Shown in pieces: positions 48,471 to 61,600 of a stretch of DNA of 64,000 bases. Positions within the stretch are counted from its first letter, which is position 1; each line of letters starts with the position of its first letter. This stretch comes from Saccharum officinarum (lineage: Eukaryota > Streptophyta > Magnoliopsida > Poales > Poaceae): positions 2,467,478 through 2,531,477 of the forward strand of contig CM036209.1 in assembly GCA_020631735.1 (NCBI GenBank), in the 5' to 3' direction. Position numbers and translations under genes: made by a program. The notes under the pieces are model-generated. The model made no database searches, was not told the origin of the DNA, and saw only the letters and a list, made by a program, of their open reading frames with translations.

Positions 48471-49002
48471 GATCTTGCAGGGCCTCAAACCGAGGACCTT
48501 CAACTGGCTGAAAAAGTTTGGCCACCGGTGGCTCGCGAAACTGCCCGCGGTCCTCTGGAGCTTGAGAACGACCCCGAGCTGAGCGACGGGTTTCACGCCC
48601 TTCTTCATGGTCTATGGATCTGAGGCGATCCTCCCCACCGATCTGGAATATGGAGCACCGAGGATAAAGGCATTCGATGAACAAGGGAACCAGACCTCCC
48701 TCGAAGACGCCATGGACTAGCTTGAAGAAGCGCGCGACGTCGCCCTACTCCACTCCGCCAAGTACTAGTAGGCCCTGTGACGATACCATGCCCACCACAT
48801 CCGGGGTTGGGCATTCAATGTCGGGGACTTGGTGCTTTGGCTCAGGCCAAACAAGGGTCGGCACAAATTGACCCCACCATGGGAGGGCCCATTCGTCGTC
48901 GCAGAAGTACTCCGACCCGGCACCTACAAACTGGCCACCGCAGATGGCGAAGTCTTCACCAACGCTTGGAACATCGAACAACTACGTCGCTTCTACCCTT
49001 AG
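48471..49002 (+). pseudogene. Gypsy integrase C-terminal remnant
   Basis: Fragments LPAVLWSLRTTP, TGFTPFFMVYGSEAILPTD and WNIEQLRRFYP are the typical end of Tat-type integrase. In-frame stops at about 48718 and 48766 and a one-base shift near 48580 break it. The catalytic core lies outside the remnant. Confidence 0.8.
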
Positions 49003-49716
49003 ATTTCCAGGCTGCTTACATGCTTAATCTCGAAAAAATAAAAAAGAGTGCTCGTTGTTCCTTACTTTGTCCAACTCTGAGTGAGACCTGACGCTACCTC
49101 TGGCTAGAATTGGGCCTCCCTCAGGGGCTGAAAGGGGGGAACTCCCCGACGCTTTGAAATTTTCACAACACTTTTCGAAAAATTTTCATACCCGAGCCCT
49201 TCCAGCGCCGTTTAAGTAAGCAGACGTTTTAGAAAGTGAAGAGCCCCTCAGGCCAGATTGGTCAGATTGCGAGAAACCTACACCCCGATGGTTACATTGC
49301 CTTTGCTCACCAGTCTTGGCCTAAGGGGTCAACTCGCACTTTAAAAATCCGTGAACTTAAACACAATGTGGGGATCGGGCAACCAATCGAAAAACTTTAA
49401 AAAAGTTGCCCACCCGAGCCCTTCGACGGCGACTCGGAAATGCAGGTGTGTTAGAGCATGAGAACCTCTTGGGTCGAGTTAATCAGACTGCGAGAGGCCT
49501 ATGCCTCTACGGCTACGGTACCTTCGCTCATTAACCCCGACTTAGGGGACCGGGCTCGACTCTAAACACCATAGGCCTAGGCTCACTACGAGGATCGGGC
49601 GAACACATAAAAACTTAAAGCGAAAGATAAATACAAGTTTTTAAAGGGCCCCAAAGGCCACATACTTGTCCAATATCCTAAGTTTTTGCACGGGCACCTC
49701 GCCTAACACTTTTTTA

Positions 49717-52700
49717 CAGCTCCAGGGGCGGAGGGACAATCTCATCTTCGAACTTGGCCGCCAGGGTCTTTGTTGGCTCTAGCACCTCCTCGTTGATGGC
49801 GTCGAGCTCCTCCTTGGGGATATCGACGTAGCCCTCACTGAGTGCCTCTAGGTCGATCTTCTGGTTGTGGGACCTAAAGATAGCGAGTGCGCGTCACACC
49901 CCGAGGTGAAGCGCCTCCTTCACTTGGGTCCGAGACCGCTCGAAGGCGACCCCGAGATGACTCCATAGCGAGCTCGCCCCGAGGGCGTCGCACACCAGGC
50001 CAATAGCAGTGCGCAGCTCAGAGTGCTCGTGCTGTTCTGTCTTTAGGGCCTCCCGCGCCAACAAAAGCTCTACCTCCACCTTGGCAAGCTTGCCCTTCAG
50101 CCCTGATCATTGCAAGGGATCAGGAGCAGGTTTCAGAATGCACGATATGGACGTGTAAAAGCACTTACCTTCTATTTCCTGGCTCCTGGCAAGATCTCGC
50201 TGATGCCCTTCGGTCACCGTAGCTCGGAGGGACTGCACCTGGGGCTTTAGTTGGCGGTTCTCCTTGGCAAGATGAGAGGTCGCACGTGTAGCCTCCTTCA
50301 TCTGGTCCACTACGGTGTCCCGCTCCTTTTGAGCTATGATGCACTCCTAGCGAGCCTCGTCGCGCTCACCAAGAGCTCGCTCACGCTCACGGCGAATGGA
50401 CCCGAGCTCGGACTAGAGTTGCTCAGTGGCCCGTGACAGCTCGTCGCGCTCATCCTTCACCTTCTGGGCTTCCTCTTGGTCCTTGTGAGCATGCTCGATG
50501 AAGGCCAATAGCTTCTCCCCCACCTCCTTAGCGTCGGCGACCGCCTCCTCATGTCAGATACGGAGGTCCGCCATTTTGCCGCTGAGGCTGGCCACCCTTT
50601 GCTGGGCCTCCGCGAGCCGCGGCTTGACCACGGTGGTCCTCTGCGCCTCCTCCGACAGGCGTCCCCATGTGCCCTGCTCACAGTAGAGGAACTCTAACTT
50701 CGCCCGTCTCTAGTCGAATAGCGCCTGCGCAGAGGCCCACATCAAGATCATAGAAAAGGGGGGAAGAACTAAACAATAAGCATCCACCCAACTCGACGTA
50801 CGTAGCCAGCCAGGCCGATATCGTTGTGTAGGGTAGACAACATCGAGGACAGGATCTTGTTGAAGCCCTGGAACCCTGCCTGCAACCGGTCCTAGTACCC
50901 CTGCTCCTCAGTGTCGTCCAGCACAAAAATTGGTGGCGCCTCCAGTTGGTTCTGATCCGACCAAGTGAGGCACGGGCTGCCCCACTGGAAAAGATCACAT
51001 CCCACCCGCACGAGGGCTATGGGCCCCTCGGCGTAAGAGGACTCAGCCACCTCGGCCACGTCGAATGGCTCGTCGGATGAAGCCGACACCATCTCCACCT
51101 CGACGATATCAGGCTCGCGCGACGCCGCCTCCTCCGCTTGGGACCTGCCTCCAGTGGCGACTCCCACCTAAGCCGAGAGGTCTTGGGGCGCGGTCTCCTT
51201 CATCGCCGACTAGGCCCCAGCATCTGCACCCGCCTTCGCGGTCGATCCCGACGCCTCCGTCGCCAAAGGTAGAGGCACCGCACTCTCCTTAGGGAGCGTT
51301 ACTTTGGGAGTGGGATCCAGGCCGAACCACGGCAGCTTCTCTAGCGCCGCCATCCCCATCTCGACGGACTTCTCCACCTTTGCCTCTGAAAGCGCCGCCC
51401 CGACAGACAGGGTGGGGTTAGGCGGAGGTGAAGCAGGGGTGGCTGGCTTCTCCCATCTCACCACGGCTACGGACGCTAGAGGGACGTTGCCAGCCACCTT
51501 CGAAGCAGAGATGTCCGAGCCTGACGCACCGCTAGCTAAGCCTAGCCTTGCCGCCTCAGTGCCTTCCGCGGCGCGAGCGGGGGCATCGGACTAAGCTCTC
51601 CTGCAGGACAACATGCGTCGGCGTTACCAAGTCTTAGCGCAAACAATCAACACAAAGAACACCTCTTACCTCTGAGTCGTAGGACGGGGACGTTTCTGTG
51701 CTGGCCCGCTGGAGCCCGACCCCGCCGCAACAGGGCAGGACCTCTTCCCGGCTACCACTGTCTCGGCCACGCTAGGCTGAGAGGGTGGCGGTGGTGACAC
51801 TGTCATCTCCTGGGATCTGGATCCCCCTGTCCCCTCAGGGTGAGCCGACCCCAACAGCTTTGGGGGCTCTCCTCCTCCGCCTAGTGTCGCCGTGGCTCCC
51901 CCTAGGTCGGGGTCCTTTGGCTCCCGGTCTGCAACATCCGTCCCTCGATTGAGAGAGATAGCCCCTCGGGCTGTTCCTCCTCCTTGGACAGGGAGTCCAG
52001 CCAATCGTATGGGTGGACCCCCTCATCATCATCATCCTTGACGTCCTCTTCCTCGCTTGACTCCTCCTCCTCCTCTCCAGCCTCCCGTTGCATCCTTCGG
52101 CGTTTCTCGCGCTCCTTCTTCCTCCTGGTCCTATCGGTCCTCTTCTACTTCCGATTGTCCTTCCTTTGCTTCACCTTCCCGGCATGGGCCCAGTTTCTCT
52201 TTGTTCGGGCCGCATCCTCGGGGAGTGGAGGGTTGAAATCGTGAATGACACAATGGATCCCTTGCGAACCCCCGAGCACCGGGTTAGGCGATGGAAAGGA
52301 AGTATAAAAAACCCAAGGGAGGGGGGCGGAGGGTGCTCACCATCTCGATGAAGCCATCATTAGGATGCATCGGCGGGTAGAGGTTGAGGGTGGCATCAGA
52401 AGGAGCGCTCCTGAGCGCCGACTTGATGCACTTCTGATCTCCTCGTGGTCGAGCTCCTCCATCACAAGCACATCCCCTCGAGCCAGCGTGCCTGCTGCAT
52501 CAACGGCAGCACCCTCCGCTTGTGGAATGCGGTGATAACCCCGGCCCCAGTGACACCATGATTCACCAGGCGCTTGACCACCTGGAGGAGGGTGTTGATC
52601 TTCTCCTTCTTGGCGGCGACAAGACCACAGCCCTAGTGCACTGGTGCTGCTTTGAAGTAGCGATGGGTGTACGAAGGCAGGGGCGCGTCGGCGTCGCTCC

Positions 52701-53205
52701 TGAGGTAGAACCACTTTCTGGTGCCACCCCTTATTGGACGACGTCCCCTTCATAGAGATGTACTCGTCGGCCCGATTCTAGTGGAGCTAGATCACATAGC
52801 TGCTGATGCGCACCGGCACAATCTCGCTCTTCTTCACCGTCTTGTAGAAGACGGTGGCGCAGAAGTAGTACTTTCACACGGCGAAATTGGGCTTGATGCC
52901 CAAATAGCCCTCACATAGGGCGACGAAGACCGCGATCTATAGAATCGAGTTAGGGTTGAGATTCTATAGCTCGATCCCGTAGTGGTGGAGGAGCCTATGT
53001 AAGAAGTCGCTCGCCGGCATCCTAAACCCCCACTCGTGGAAGTGCGTGAAGCTAACGACATAGCCGATGGGGGGTTTGGCTCATGTTCATTGCCAGGGAT
53101 GATCCACTCTGGCTGCGTGGTGTTCATCACTAGACGGAGGAGCCCATGCTCGATGAGCCATGATGCATTCTTGTCGGTGAAGGTCGAGTGTCCCCACGGG
53201 TCCAT
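49717..53205 (-). pseudogene. Antisense gene of the Tat-type element (putative gypsy type transposon domain)
   Basis: The minus-strand remnants begin MDPWGHSTFTDKNASWLIE at 53205. They continue with segments matching the plant domain known as putative gypsy type transposon (HYGIELQNLNPNSI-like and ALCEGYLGIKPNF). Acidic and coiled-coil stretches follow (EEEEESSEEEDVKDDDD; KENRQLKPQVQSLRATV), and the end is KFEDEIVPPPLEL near 49717. Many frameshifts and stops break it. Such antisense ORFs are known from Tat/Grande elements; their role is not established. Confidence 0.7.
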
Positions 53206-53265
53206 CGAAGGAGCAAGAAAGCACTCCGGTGACAATGGCAGCAGTGGCGGCGCCGGCGAGGTGAG

Positions 53266-53298
<33 letters not shown>
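53266..53298. repeat. (TC)n microsatellite
   Basis: About 15 CT units within the 5' part of the antisense gene remnant. Confidence 0.95.
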
Positions 53299-53301
<3 letters not shown>

Positions 53302-54463
53302 TGCTGTGGCAGATGGAAAACGCGAGTGCAAGGGAGGCAAAGAGCAGAGGTGTGTGAGGGAAGGGAAACCCACCAGGTTAAAAAGAGGGAAAACGGAGTG
53401 ATTCGAGGCCCCAACCACCTGCATTAATTACAGCCATAGGAATGTCTCATCACGACCCTTAATATTTCGGTAACCGTGCGCATGCCTCTTGCAAAACTGC
53501 CCCGTCACCTCACACCGTCCGCCTCGCATGTCGCGCCTGCCTTTATCCCACCACCATACAGGGCTCAGGTGCATTCTCGCTCCATGGGCTGTTCATGGGC
53601 CTCGGCAGGTAAGAACGGGATACGGAGCTCCTACGACCCATTTACGGTCTAGGGGTTTGAAGGCTAGCCCATTGTGGGTTCGACAGCCGCCCCAGGGCAC
53701 TTAGAGTCAGGGATGGCAAGGGATGGGCACACTAGCAGCCAGTACCCTGGTGTTCGAGCGGCAAGGACGTCCCAACCCATGTTCGAGTTCCGATCGATAA
53801 CTGATTCATGATATCCCTTGAAGGGAGGCACCGAGCCCTTGGACCAGTCGGACGGTTCCAAGAACTATACGAATCAACCATCGGGAATCTGGAGTGTGTC
53901 ACTAGCTTGACCACAAGCCGGTGCCCGGTGAATGGGAACCAGGCCTCCACTTGAACATACCCGTTAATAGCTCAACGAGCACCATGGTTCATCCAACGAG
54001 GATAGCATGGCCCTGCTCACCCCCTCCGTTTCGCGAAGGGACGTGTGAGGGACAACGAACAAAGATGAGAGGCCACCCGATCTGTCTCCCACAACGCACG
54101 GGGCTCGGGGGCTATGCTCGCACCCTAATCCAATGAACGATCACGCCCCACAACAAACCAGGGCTCGGGGGCTCCATGCGCGCCCCATGGTTGCACGAAA
54201 ACGGCAAGAGCCGATGCACGCAAGGGGAACACACTCTAGGACAGCGCCAACGGAGACCACTCCGCTCGATTTGTTGCCCTTGAAGGGGTGTCTCACCCCT
54301 CTAAGGCCTCGGGGGCTACACCCGGCGGGTGCGCTCGCGCGCACCCTCCAGACGACTTCTCTCAAAAATAGCCCACCAACATGTACTTTGCCCTAAGCGC
54401 AACGTTCAGTCATCCTCAAGTCTCTGGAGGAGCGCCTCACTCCTCTACAGGCTTGAGGACTAT

Positions 54464-55509
54464 TGTCGGGTACTAATATTAGGGGTATCCCACAAAAAGT
54501 AGTAAACAATGTGTCTACGCTTACTTCTCGAGGCTTAGGGGTAATCTCCGCCTCACCCAATCCCACCTAAAAGGCCTCGGGCAAGGCGGACCCCTCGAAT
54601 GCGATCTCCACCTCGCTTGAGCCCTACCGTAAGTCCTCGGGCAAGGCCGACCCCTCGGGAGCAGTCTCCACCTCACCCGAGCCCTCATAATGTCATCACA
54701 TCTTTTCGCCTCGCCCGAGGGCCACACTAGGGCCTCGGGCGCAATTGGGAGTCACACGGGCCCCCGCCACGACACCCATTCCCAATGATGGGACGAACAC
54801 GACCGTGCACAGTGAACGGGGGCATAGGAGCCATGGTACAACTTGACATGACCCCAGTCATTTCACCACGACGGTGTCCATGCCTCTAGAGCAATGGGGG
54901 TAACGGCAATTGTGCTACCTAACCCTCTCTCTACGCGAATCTAGGTGCATGCACCGCCCATCCTCGACGGTACAAAAGCACACAGGTCAAAGCGTGGCCA
55001 TAGCGCGTTGCTCCAGTGGACAGAGAGGCCAAAAGCTCGACGCCCATTGCGTCCCTGTGCTATAGGGTAAACTGCTCACGCCGGATATGGAGAAAGATGG
55101 CCACGCTCGAGGCCACCTTTTTGTTTTTCTCTTTTGTCTTTTCCCCTTTCACCTTTTTACCACAATTGTAACCCGAGCCCTCCCTTGGGAACTATAAAAG
55201 GGGAGGTAGGGGCCACATCTAAAAGAGAGAGGGACCCCCGATTGAAACATAACTCACTGAGCAAGCACTCAAGCTCACACACCACCAAAGAGACTTAGGA
55301 TTTGCTCCCTCTCTCGAATGTCTGTAACCCTTACTATGAGCACTCTGGTTCAAGGCAACACAAGCAGCAGCCACATCCACTGGACGTAGGGATATTTTTG
55401 CCTAAACCAGTATAAACCCTTGCGTCCGCATTGCACACCATCCAGGCCTAGACGCGCAGATACAAATTTACTCGTCTTAGTGTCTAGGGCGCGGTTCTAG
55501 GCACCGATA
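54464..55509 (+). repeat. 3' LTR of the Tat-type element
   Basis: It starts TGTCGGGTACTAATATTAGG and ends near GGCACCGATA, a decayed form of the expected CCGACA end. It contains a TATA-like CTATAAAAGGGG at 55191 and the usual CATTGTAACCC-like downstream region. About 1046 bp. Confidence 0.7.
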
Positions 55510-55541
55510 GAGGCATATGCTCGGGATGCCGAGCGGCGGCG

Positions 55542-56357
55542 CTAGTTGCACGCGCCTACCTCGCCATCCGCTAGGAACAACTCATGCAGCACCTGCATAT
55601 GAGCGGGTGTCTTCATACGCCTTCTTGGCCTAAGTCGACGGCCTCTCCCGCTGAATAATCCTAGGCGCTTCATGAAAAGGTGCTCACCTCGCTTGGCTGT
55701 TGGGACATAAGCTATGCTTTGCGCCACTATCCGCCTCCTTCGCTTGGGGAGTGAGGGCGGTGCACGTCCGCTGAGGGCCGTCTCATTTCCGGGTAGCTCC
55801 AGAAGTGGCGACTGCCTCCTCTTTGTGATTTGCTCGGTGAAGCGTTTGACGCATCTGTTGGCCGAGGTCATTTGAGGTGAAGGGGTGCGGCTGTCCGTCG
55901 CAGCCATGATCATCGCGTCTCCCAGGGTGGTTGCCCCGATGTTGGCCACGCTGGGTTCATGGGCCAGGGACGGGTGCCTGCATCCACTCCTCGGCATGCA
56001 CGCGATGCCGGGCTGTCGTCCCCGTGGCGGAGTGACTTGTGGCTGCTCCTGCAGAGGTGACAACGGAGGTGAGTCCATCGTCCACTGGGCAGCTTTCTCC
56101 GTAGAATGGGTGTCCACTTGCGATGCTTCCACTTCTTGAGAGGCGGTCGTCGGAGCAGGTGGATGACACCTAGGCGTTGGTGCTCCTACTGGCCGACTCA
56201 CGACGAGCGAGGCCACGGGCTCCTCCAGCATTGGATCGACCCACACGAGAGGCCTCGTGCACACACACAACTCCAACAACAATGGATTTGGCTCAGGGAA
56301 GCAGCGAGCAACAGCATAGGTGGTGGCGTTGCCATCGTAGTCGGAAGGCGCACCCAT
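55542..56357 (-). pseudogene. Probable LINE-associated ORF remnant
   Basis: An open frame of 271 codons, Pro/Arg/Ser-rich, with no catalytic domain. The segment RRRRIVAQSIAYVPTAKRGE resembles a linker found in grass LINE-related hypothetical proteins. I can name no enzyme. It directly follows the Tat LTR and may be where that element inserted. It may not be expressed. Confidence 0.35.
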
Positions 56358-57730
56358 GCTGATGACCCTCGCTGGCTTACTCCCTTGCCGCTAGCGTTGT
56401 CGTGGAGATCCGTTGGCGTCCCTGCAGCACCCTGCACGGCCCCAACCGAGCTCGGTGGACCGCTGTGGGGCCGTGCTGGTAGGCCGGTGGCTTGTTGCCA
56501 CGAGCAGAGTGGGCACCCTTCGCCGCCGTCGTCGCTGCAAGCCTGGGCCGCTTGCAATCCGTGACAGTGCAGGCAATACCGGTTATTTCTTATTTTCCAT
56601 CCTAGTGAAACAACTCATTCGGTTAGTGTTTTGTCATAGTTGTTTGGTGGCGACCCACCCACTCTCTTTTATGTGCGTAGAACGAAATGCCTAAAACATA
56701 TTTCCAGTGAAGCTATACATACTTGTATTACTTAAATATATATCCTGATGGAAATGGTCTCTATATTCAAAAGTTGGCAGAGCATTGCATTGGAACCTTC
56801 TCCCACCAGCTGTTGAATATTCGATCGCTCTATTTAGAAGCAAGATGGAGAACATAGCTGGAACTGCTGAAATGAAATTTTTTGGTAACTTGGGTCGCAC
56901 AACTGGGTTGTTGGATGCGTGAACTGCATGCCTGCCTCCTTGTAGCGAAAATTCAGTGGACTCTTGTCGATATTCTTGTAAAATTATTGTGAAAGTAGTG
57001 TACTCCAAACACAAAGTCCTCGTCCAGGCAATATATACATGCTGACTAATTATAAGCTTCTTCACAACACCAACTGCTCTGACCTTGAGGCCTCGATCAG
57101 GGCTTACATGTTTTGTCCTATTCACAACAACTCTTGAAAGCAAATAAAACATCCACAACATGCATGCATCTCTGAGTGCCGGGGCTGTTGACTCCTTTCC
57201 ATATATTTAGTCCGACAAACAAAATAAATGAGGGCAACGAAACATAGCGACTTTATTTAGAACAAACAGATATTCCATATTTACATAACCAGAGAGAGAG
57301 AGATAGAGAGAGAGAGATGTTTGGAAATGTAATACTATTATATGTGATCTTCATGGATAGCGTAGTCAAATTGTATAGTTTATTAAATTGTGAGTGCTAT
57401 AGCTCTAGCCATAAATACAAGTATTTCCATGATGGCGATGTGAGTAGATATGTAGCTAGCCTTGGCCTCTGAATGCTTCCGACTATATGCATGGTAGCAC
57501 AGTGTGCAGAAGAAGCCTCTGAATGCTGATGTGAGCACATATGTAATTCTGTCTCTGAATAGTTCCAACCATATATCTGCAACTGTTGATGATCAAAATC
57601 TTGATCAGTTCAGCCGAACCGTCCCTAGTAGGATGCTAGGGTAACTTTTATCTAACCATTCAGAGAAACACGGTTTGATAAAGAGAAACACGGTTTGATA
57701 CAATGCATACGTTCCGATTGACTAAAGTCT

Positions 57731-58069
57731 GGTTTAATTCCTAAAAATTTTTGCCTCCACCCATCACATCGAATGTTTGGACACATGCATGGAGTACTGA
57801 ACGTAGACGAAAAAAAAACTAATTGCACAGTTCTCGGAAAAATCGCGAGACAAATCTTTTAAGCCTAATTAGTCCATGAAAAGCCTTAAGTGCTACAGTA
57901 ACCAACATGTGCTAATGATGGATTAATTAGTATCATTAGATTCGTCTCGTAGTTTCCTGACGGTTCTGTAATTTGTTTTTTTATTAGTATATAAAAACCC
58001 CTCTCGACGTCCTTCCGACACATCTGATGTGACACTCAAAAATTTTCTTTTCGTGAACTAAACCTAGCT
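57731..58069. mobile_element. Tourist-like MITE, rearranged
   Basis: It contains GACAAATCTTTTAAGCCTAA and ATTCGTCTCGTAGTTTCC phrases of the family in inverted arrangement, and ends GAACTAAACC. The borders are approximate and the interior has extra sequence. Confidence 0.5.
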
Positions 58070-58147
58070 TAAAAGCAAAGCTCCATGCTTGCACGCTTTC
58101 CTAAAGAACAGATAGTCTGCATACACAGTAGCAGACTAGCAGTGTGA

Positions 58148-58401
58148 GGCTGTGTTTAGTTCCCAAATTTGGAGTGCTAAAATTTACTGTATCAACACTG
58201 TAGCATTCGTTTATATTTGGTAATAATTGTCCAACCGTTGACTAATTAGGCTCAAAACGTTCGTCTCGCAGAGTACAACCAAACTGTGCAATTAGTTTTT
58301 GATTTTATCTACATTTAGTACTCCATACATGTATCGCAAGTTTGATGTAATATGAAATCTTCTTTTTGCATAGTGCTTTTTTCAAGCAACTAAACACAGC
58401 C
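58148..58401. mobile_element. Tourist-like MITE (254 bp)
   Basis: It starts GGCTGTGTTTAGTTCCC and ends CTAAACACAGCC, flanked by TGA (58145-58147 and 58402-58404). A clean copy of the family also seen at 15179 and 16507. Confidence 0.85.
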
Positions 58402-58609
58402 TGAATTGTGAAAGGCGCGAGTAATTCCTAGCTTAGCTAGCTGTTGCCTGTTGGGCAAGCAACCTTGATTGCCCGCTTTTCAACTTGATCCAAGTCCAAC
58501 ATAGTAGGTGAAGGTGAGGTGAAGCCGGTACATGACATGATGTACCTAATAATCATATACGTATATATTCTGTATGCATTCATGCATGCACGCTTGGAGT
58601 GCGTGCTAT

Positions 58610-61600
58610 TGTCACACCCGAATTTAAGGAGAAATTGGGATGCATTATGTCTCATGTGTGCCCCAGAATCAGTCGCACACACAAGTCACCAAATTACAAA
58701 AGTATCATCACAGTGCTTATCACATAGCGTAAAAATAACCATTACAGAGTCTAGAGCAAAAAGAATAATGACTAATAAAAACTTTCTCTCGCGGAAGCTT
58801 CATCACAGGGACGGCCGACTGGTTGACTCCAAGCCTAGTACTCATTACGATAATCCTCATTCCAGTCTTGATCTGTTACCCATCCGGGATTTTCCAAATA
58901 ATGAAAATAAAGCAAGCGTAAGTACTTGTCGTACTTAACAATTATAACCAGGGGTTCATGAGGCTCAAATAGCTGACACTGGTTTAACTGCGATTAGCTT
59001 AAGTTATATGTCATGATTGGCATTTATTTGCATCAAGGTAGTGGTATCTCCCAATAACACATGATCAAGTGAAACAAGACTTAATAAATAATACATAAAC
59101 AATAGGGTGATAGAAGGTAGCACAAGTCAGAAGTCATTATCTATTCCATTCAGTTTTCCGGGCCACTCGTAACCGTGAGCACGGCTGTTATAACAGTTTT
59201 ACACTCTGCAGAGGTTGTACATCTTTACCCATGAGTCGTGAATTATCCTTTCGCCCGAGGCGGCCAACCTCTTAACCCACTACCAAGATAGGCGGCAGGG
59301 CTCACTATGAAGTCTTTCAAAGGTTCGTCTAACAAGTTAGGGCCGCTAGGTTTCAATGGCAAACAAGTATAGAATCCCCCTTCCAGATGGCACAATGACG
59401 CGCAGCCTATACTCATAGGGACAGGAGCCACGCTATACCCGATTCGTCAAACCCCTATTGCGCCCTTTCGGGTAACCTCTAACAAGTTAGAAAAATTACT
59501 CATACTTGACTAAAGCCAGAGCCATATAGCCCTCATGGTTGTACTGTAAGTCCCAGCTTTTGCCAAAGGATAAGTCCTTATGGAGGGCCAAAAGCATCAA
59601 TCACTATTGAGCTCTTTTCACCCTTTAGATCATCACTTAGGTTTATTGTATATTCATTAATCATGTTACCAGATCATGGTTATAGTACCCAGCACTAGCA
59701 TCATTACTACCCAATGCATATATCCCAGGGTATCAAGGAATTTGATATTCAATCTCTAGGTAATCCTTATTAGGCAATCAAAAAGACACATGCATGTATG
59801 ATTATAAATTATGGTGAATAGGTAACAAGGATGGTCCCTAGTTATACTTGCCTTGATCAAAAGACTCCTGCTGGTCCTGCTGGTCTTCAAAGAACTCCTG
59901 ATCACCCACGAACTGCTCACCGTCTAACTCGAGCAACATAGCAACATACAACCATCCACGCATTCATACACGAAACAAACAATAGATATAATTAGAACAG
60001 CACACCAACAGAAATAAAACAAAGTAAAAAGTTTGTAAAACAAATCTACGCACTACTACGATCACAAAGACGCGAAAATCACTGAAAACGGACCTAGAAC
60101 GAAGAAGATATGAATTTTCAAAGATTTTCTGTATAATAAATAATGCATTAAATATGAGCTGAAAACTAAAAGCTTCAAACCTACCCAACAGAGGCACCAA
60201 CGCGAAGCTTACGAGATAACGAAACCAACGCAACTTGAACGGATCAAAACGGAGTTAAAATGAAGATTTTATAAGCGTTTGAAAGTCAGTGGCAAAACTG
60301 TAATTCCTGGAAAACGTATTTTTCATTTAACCGAGGAGAAATACGTTTTCAAAAGGGAAAGCGTAAACTGGAAATATGCCAAGGGACTGCGGGTTGATTA
60401 TAAGTAACTGAGGGCCTCTTTAGAAAAACAACCCGCGAAGGGGTATCTTCGATCGTCGGCCACTGGATTTCACATGGACGGCTGAGATTAGACCAACCAC
60501 GGGAGAGAGAGGGGCTCGCCGGAGAAGAACCCGACAGCGGTGGCGCATGGCCGGAACGGCAAGGAGCTCGCCGGAGTTAGACGATCGAGCGATACAGTAC
60601 GGTAGAGTTTAAAATAAAAGCACTGGGAGAGAGAGGAGATCACCGCGAACTCACCTAGGTCGATTTCGACAACGTGGAAAGGATGGAGATGGCGTACGGC
60701 TCGACGAGGCGATAGCGGCTACCTGTGAATCAACGGCGATGGGCATGTGAGGCATAGGGAACGGTAGAGGTGGTAAAACAGAACCTGCAGCTTCGAAACC
60801 TCGACGCAAAGCTCGGCAAGGTGTTGTCCACGACGACAGCAAGTGGAAAAGGAGATCGATGAGTGCCGCGGTGGTTTAGGGCTTGGGGAGCTCGGGTTGC
60901 TCGGCTAGGGCCAACAGCGGCTCGTAGATGCAAACGGGGTCACGGACGGCGCCTCAGGCTTTATATAAGCGATGAAGGATGACCNNNNNNNNNNNNNNNN
61001 NNNNNNNNNNNNNNNNNNNNNNNNNNNNNNNNNNNNNNNNNNNNNNNNNNNNNNNNNNNNNNNNNNNNNNNNNNNNNNNNNNNNATATAAAATGACAACA
61101 ACATAACTTGAAAACTACTCAAGCAATAGCATCCAAATTTTTACCAGAGCTAGCATAGACATGAATAGCACACTCACCAAATTTCATAATTTTTGGAGCA
61201 CTAGAACTCAAGTTATCAAATTAACAAGTTTGCAACTATTTTAAAACACATTTCAAATATCTATTTATATCTTCCAGAATCTAAACAGCACATATATATT
61301 TTATATTTTTCCTAAATACTACACTTTACAAAGAACTAAACACAATTGGAATCACCTCATTTGGATCTATATTGTTTGAGATATGAAATTTACAAAACAA
61401 CATTTAAATCTGTGAAATAAATAAAGAAAATACCAAATAAATTTTCTAAACCGACTACTGGGTCGGCCCGCGTACGCCAGGCGGCCCAACCCACGCGCGG
61501 CCTGCGTCGGCTTTCTCTCGCGCGCGCGCCCGACAGGCGGGACCCGCGTGTCGGCGACACATGACAGGGGAAAGAGAGCCGCCACTCCGTGAGCTCCAAC

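Larger units (their letters stand above)
48471..55509 (+). mobile_element. 5'-truncated Tat-type Ty3/gypsy retrotransposon
   Basis: In order it has an integrase C-terminal remnant, a 5 kb 3' region with a long antisense gene remnant and CTCGGGGGCT motifs, and one LTR. This is the layout of Tat-lineage elements of grasses (RIRE2/Grande type). Everything 5' of the integrase is missing. The left border is the junction with spacer X. Confidence 0.8.
56577..58609. other. AT-rich spacer weakly resembling peroxidase upstream DNA
   Basis: Short matches to the copy 2 peroxidase upstream region: GTCCTATTCACAACAACTC (57115; compare 34584) and GCTTTTCAACTT with AAGTCCAACA (58475; compare 35656). Tourist-type MITEs interrupt it (about 57731-58069 and 58148-58401). 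A GA-rich run lies at 57291-57318. No gene seen. Confidence 0.35.

Noticed and set aside
54464..55509. Full-length Tat element with two LTRs
   Set aside because: Only one LTR is in the window; the 5' half and 5' LTR are missing left of 48471.
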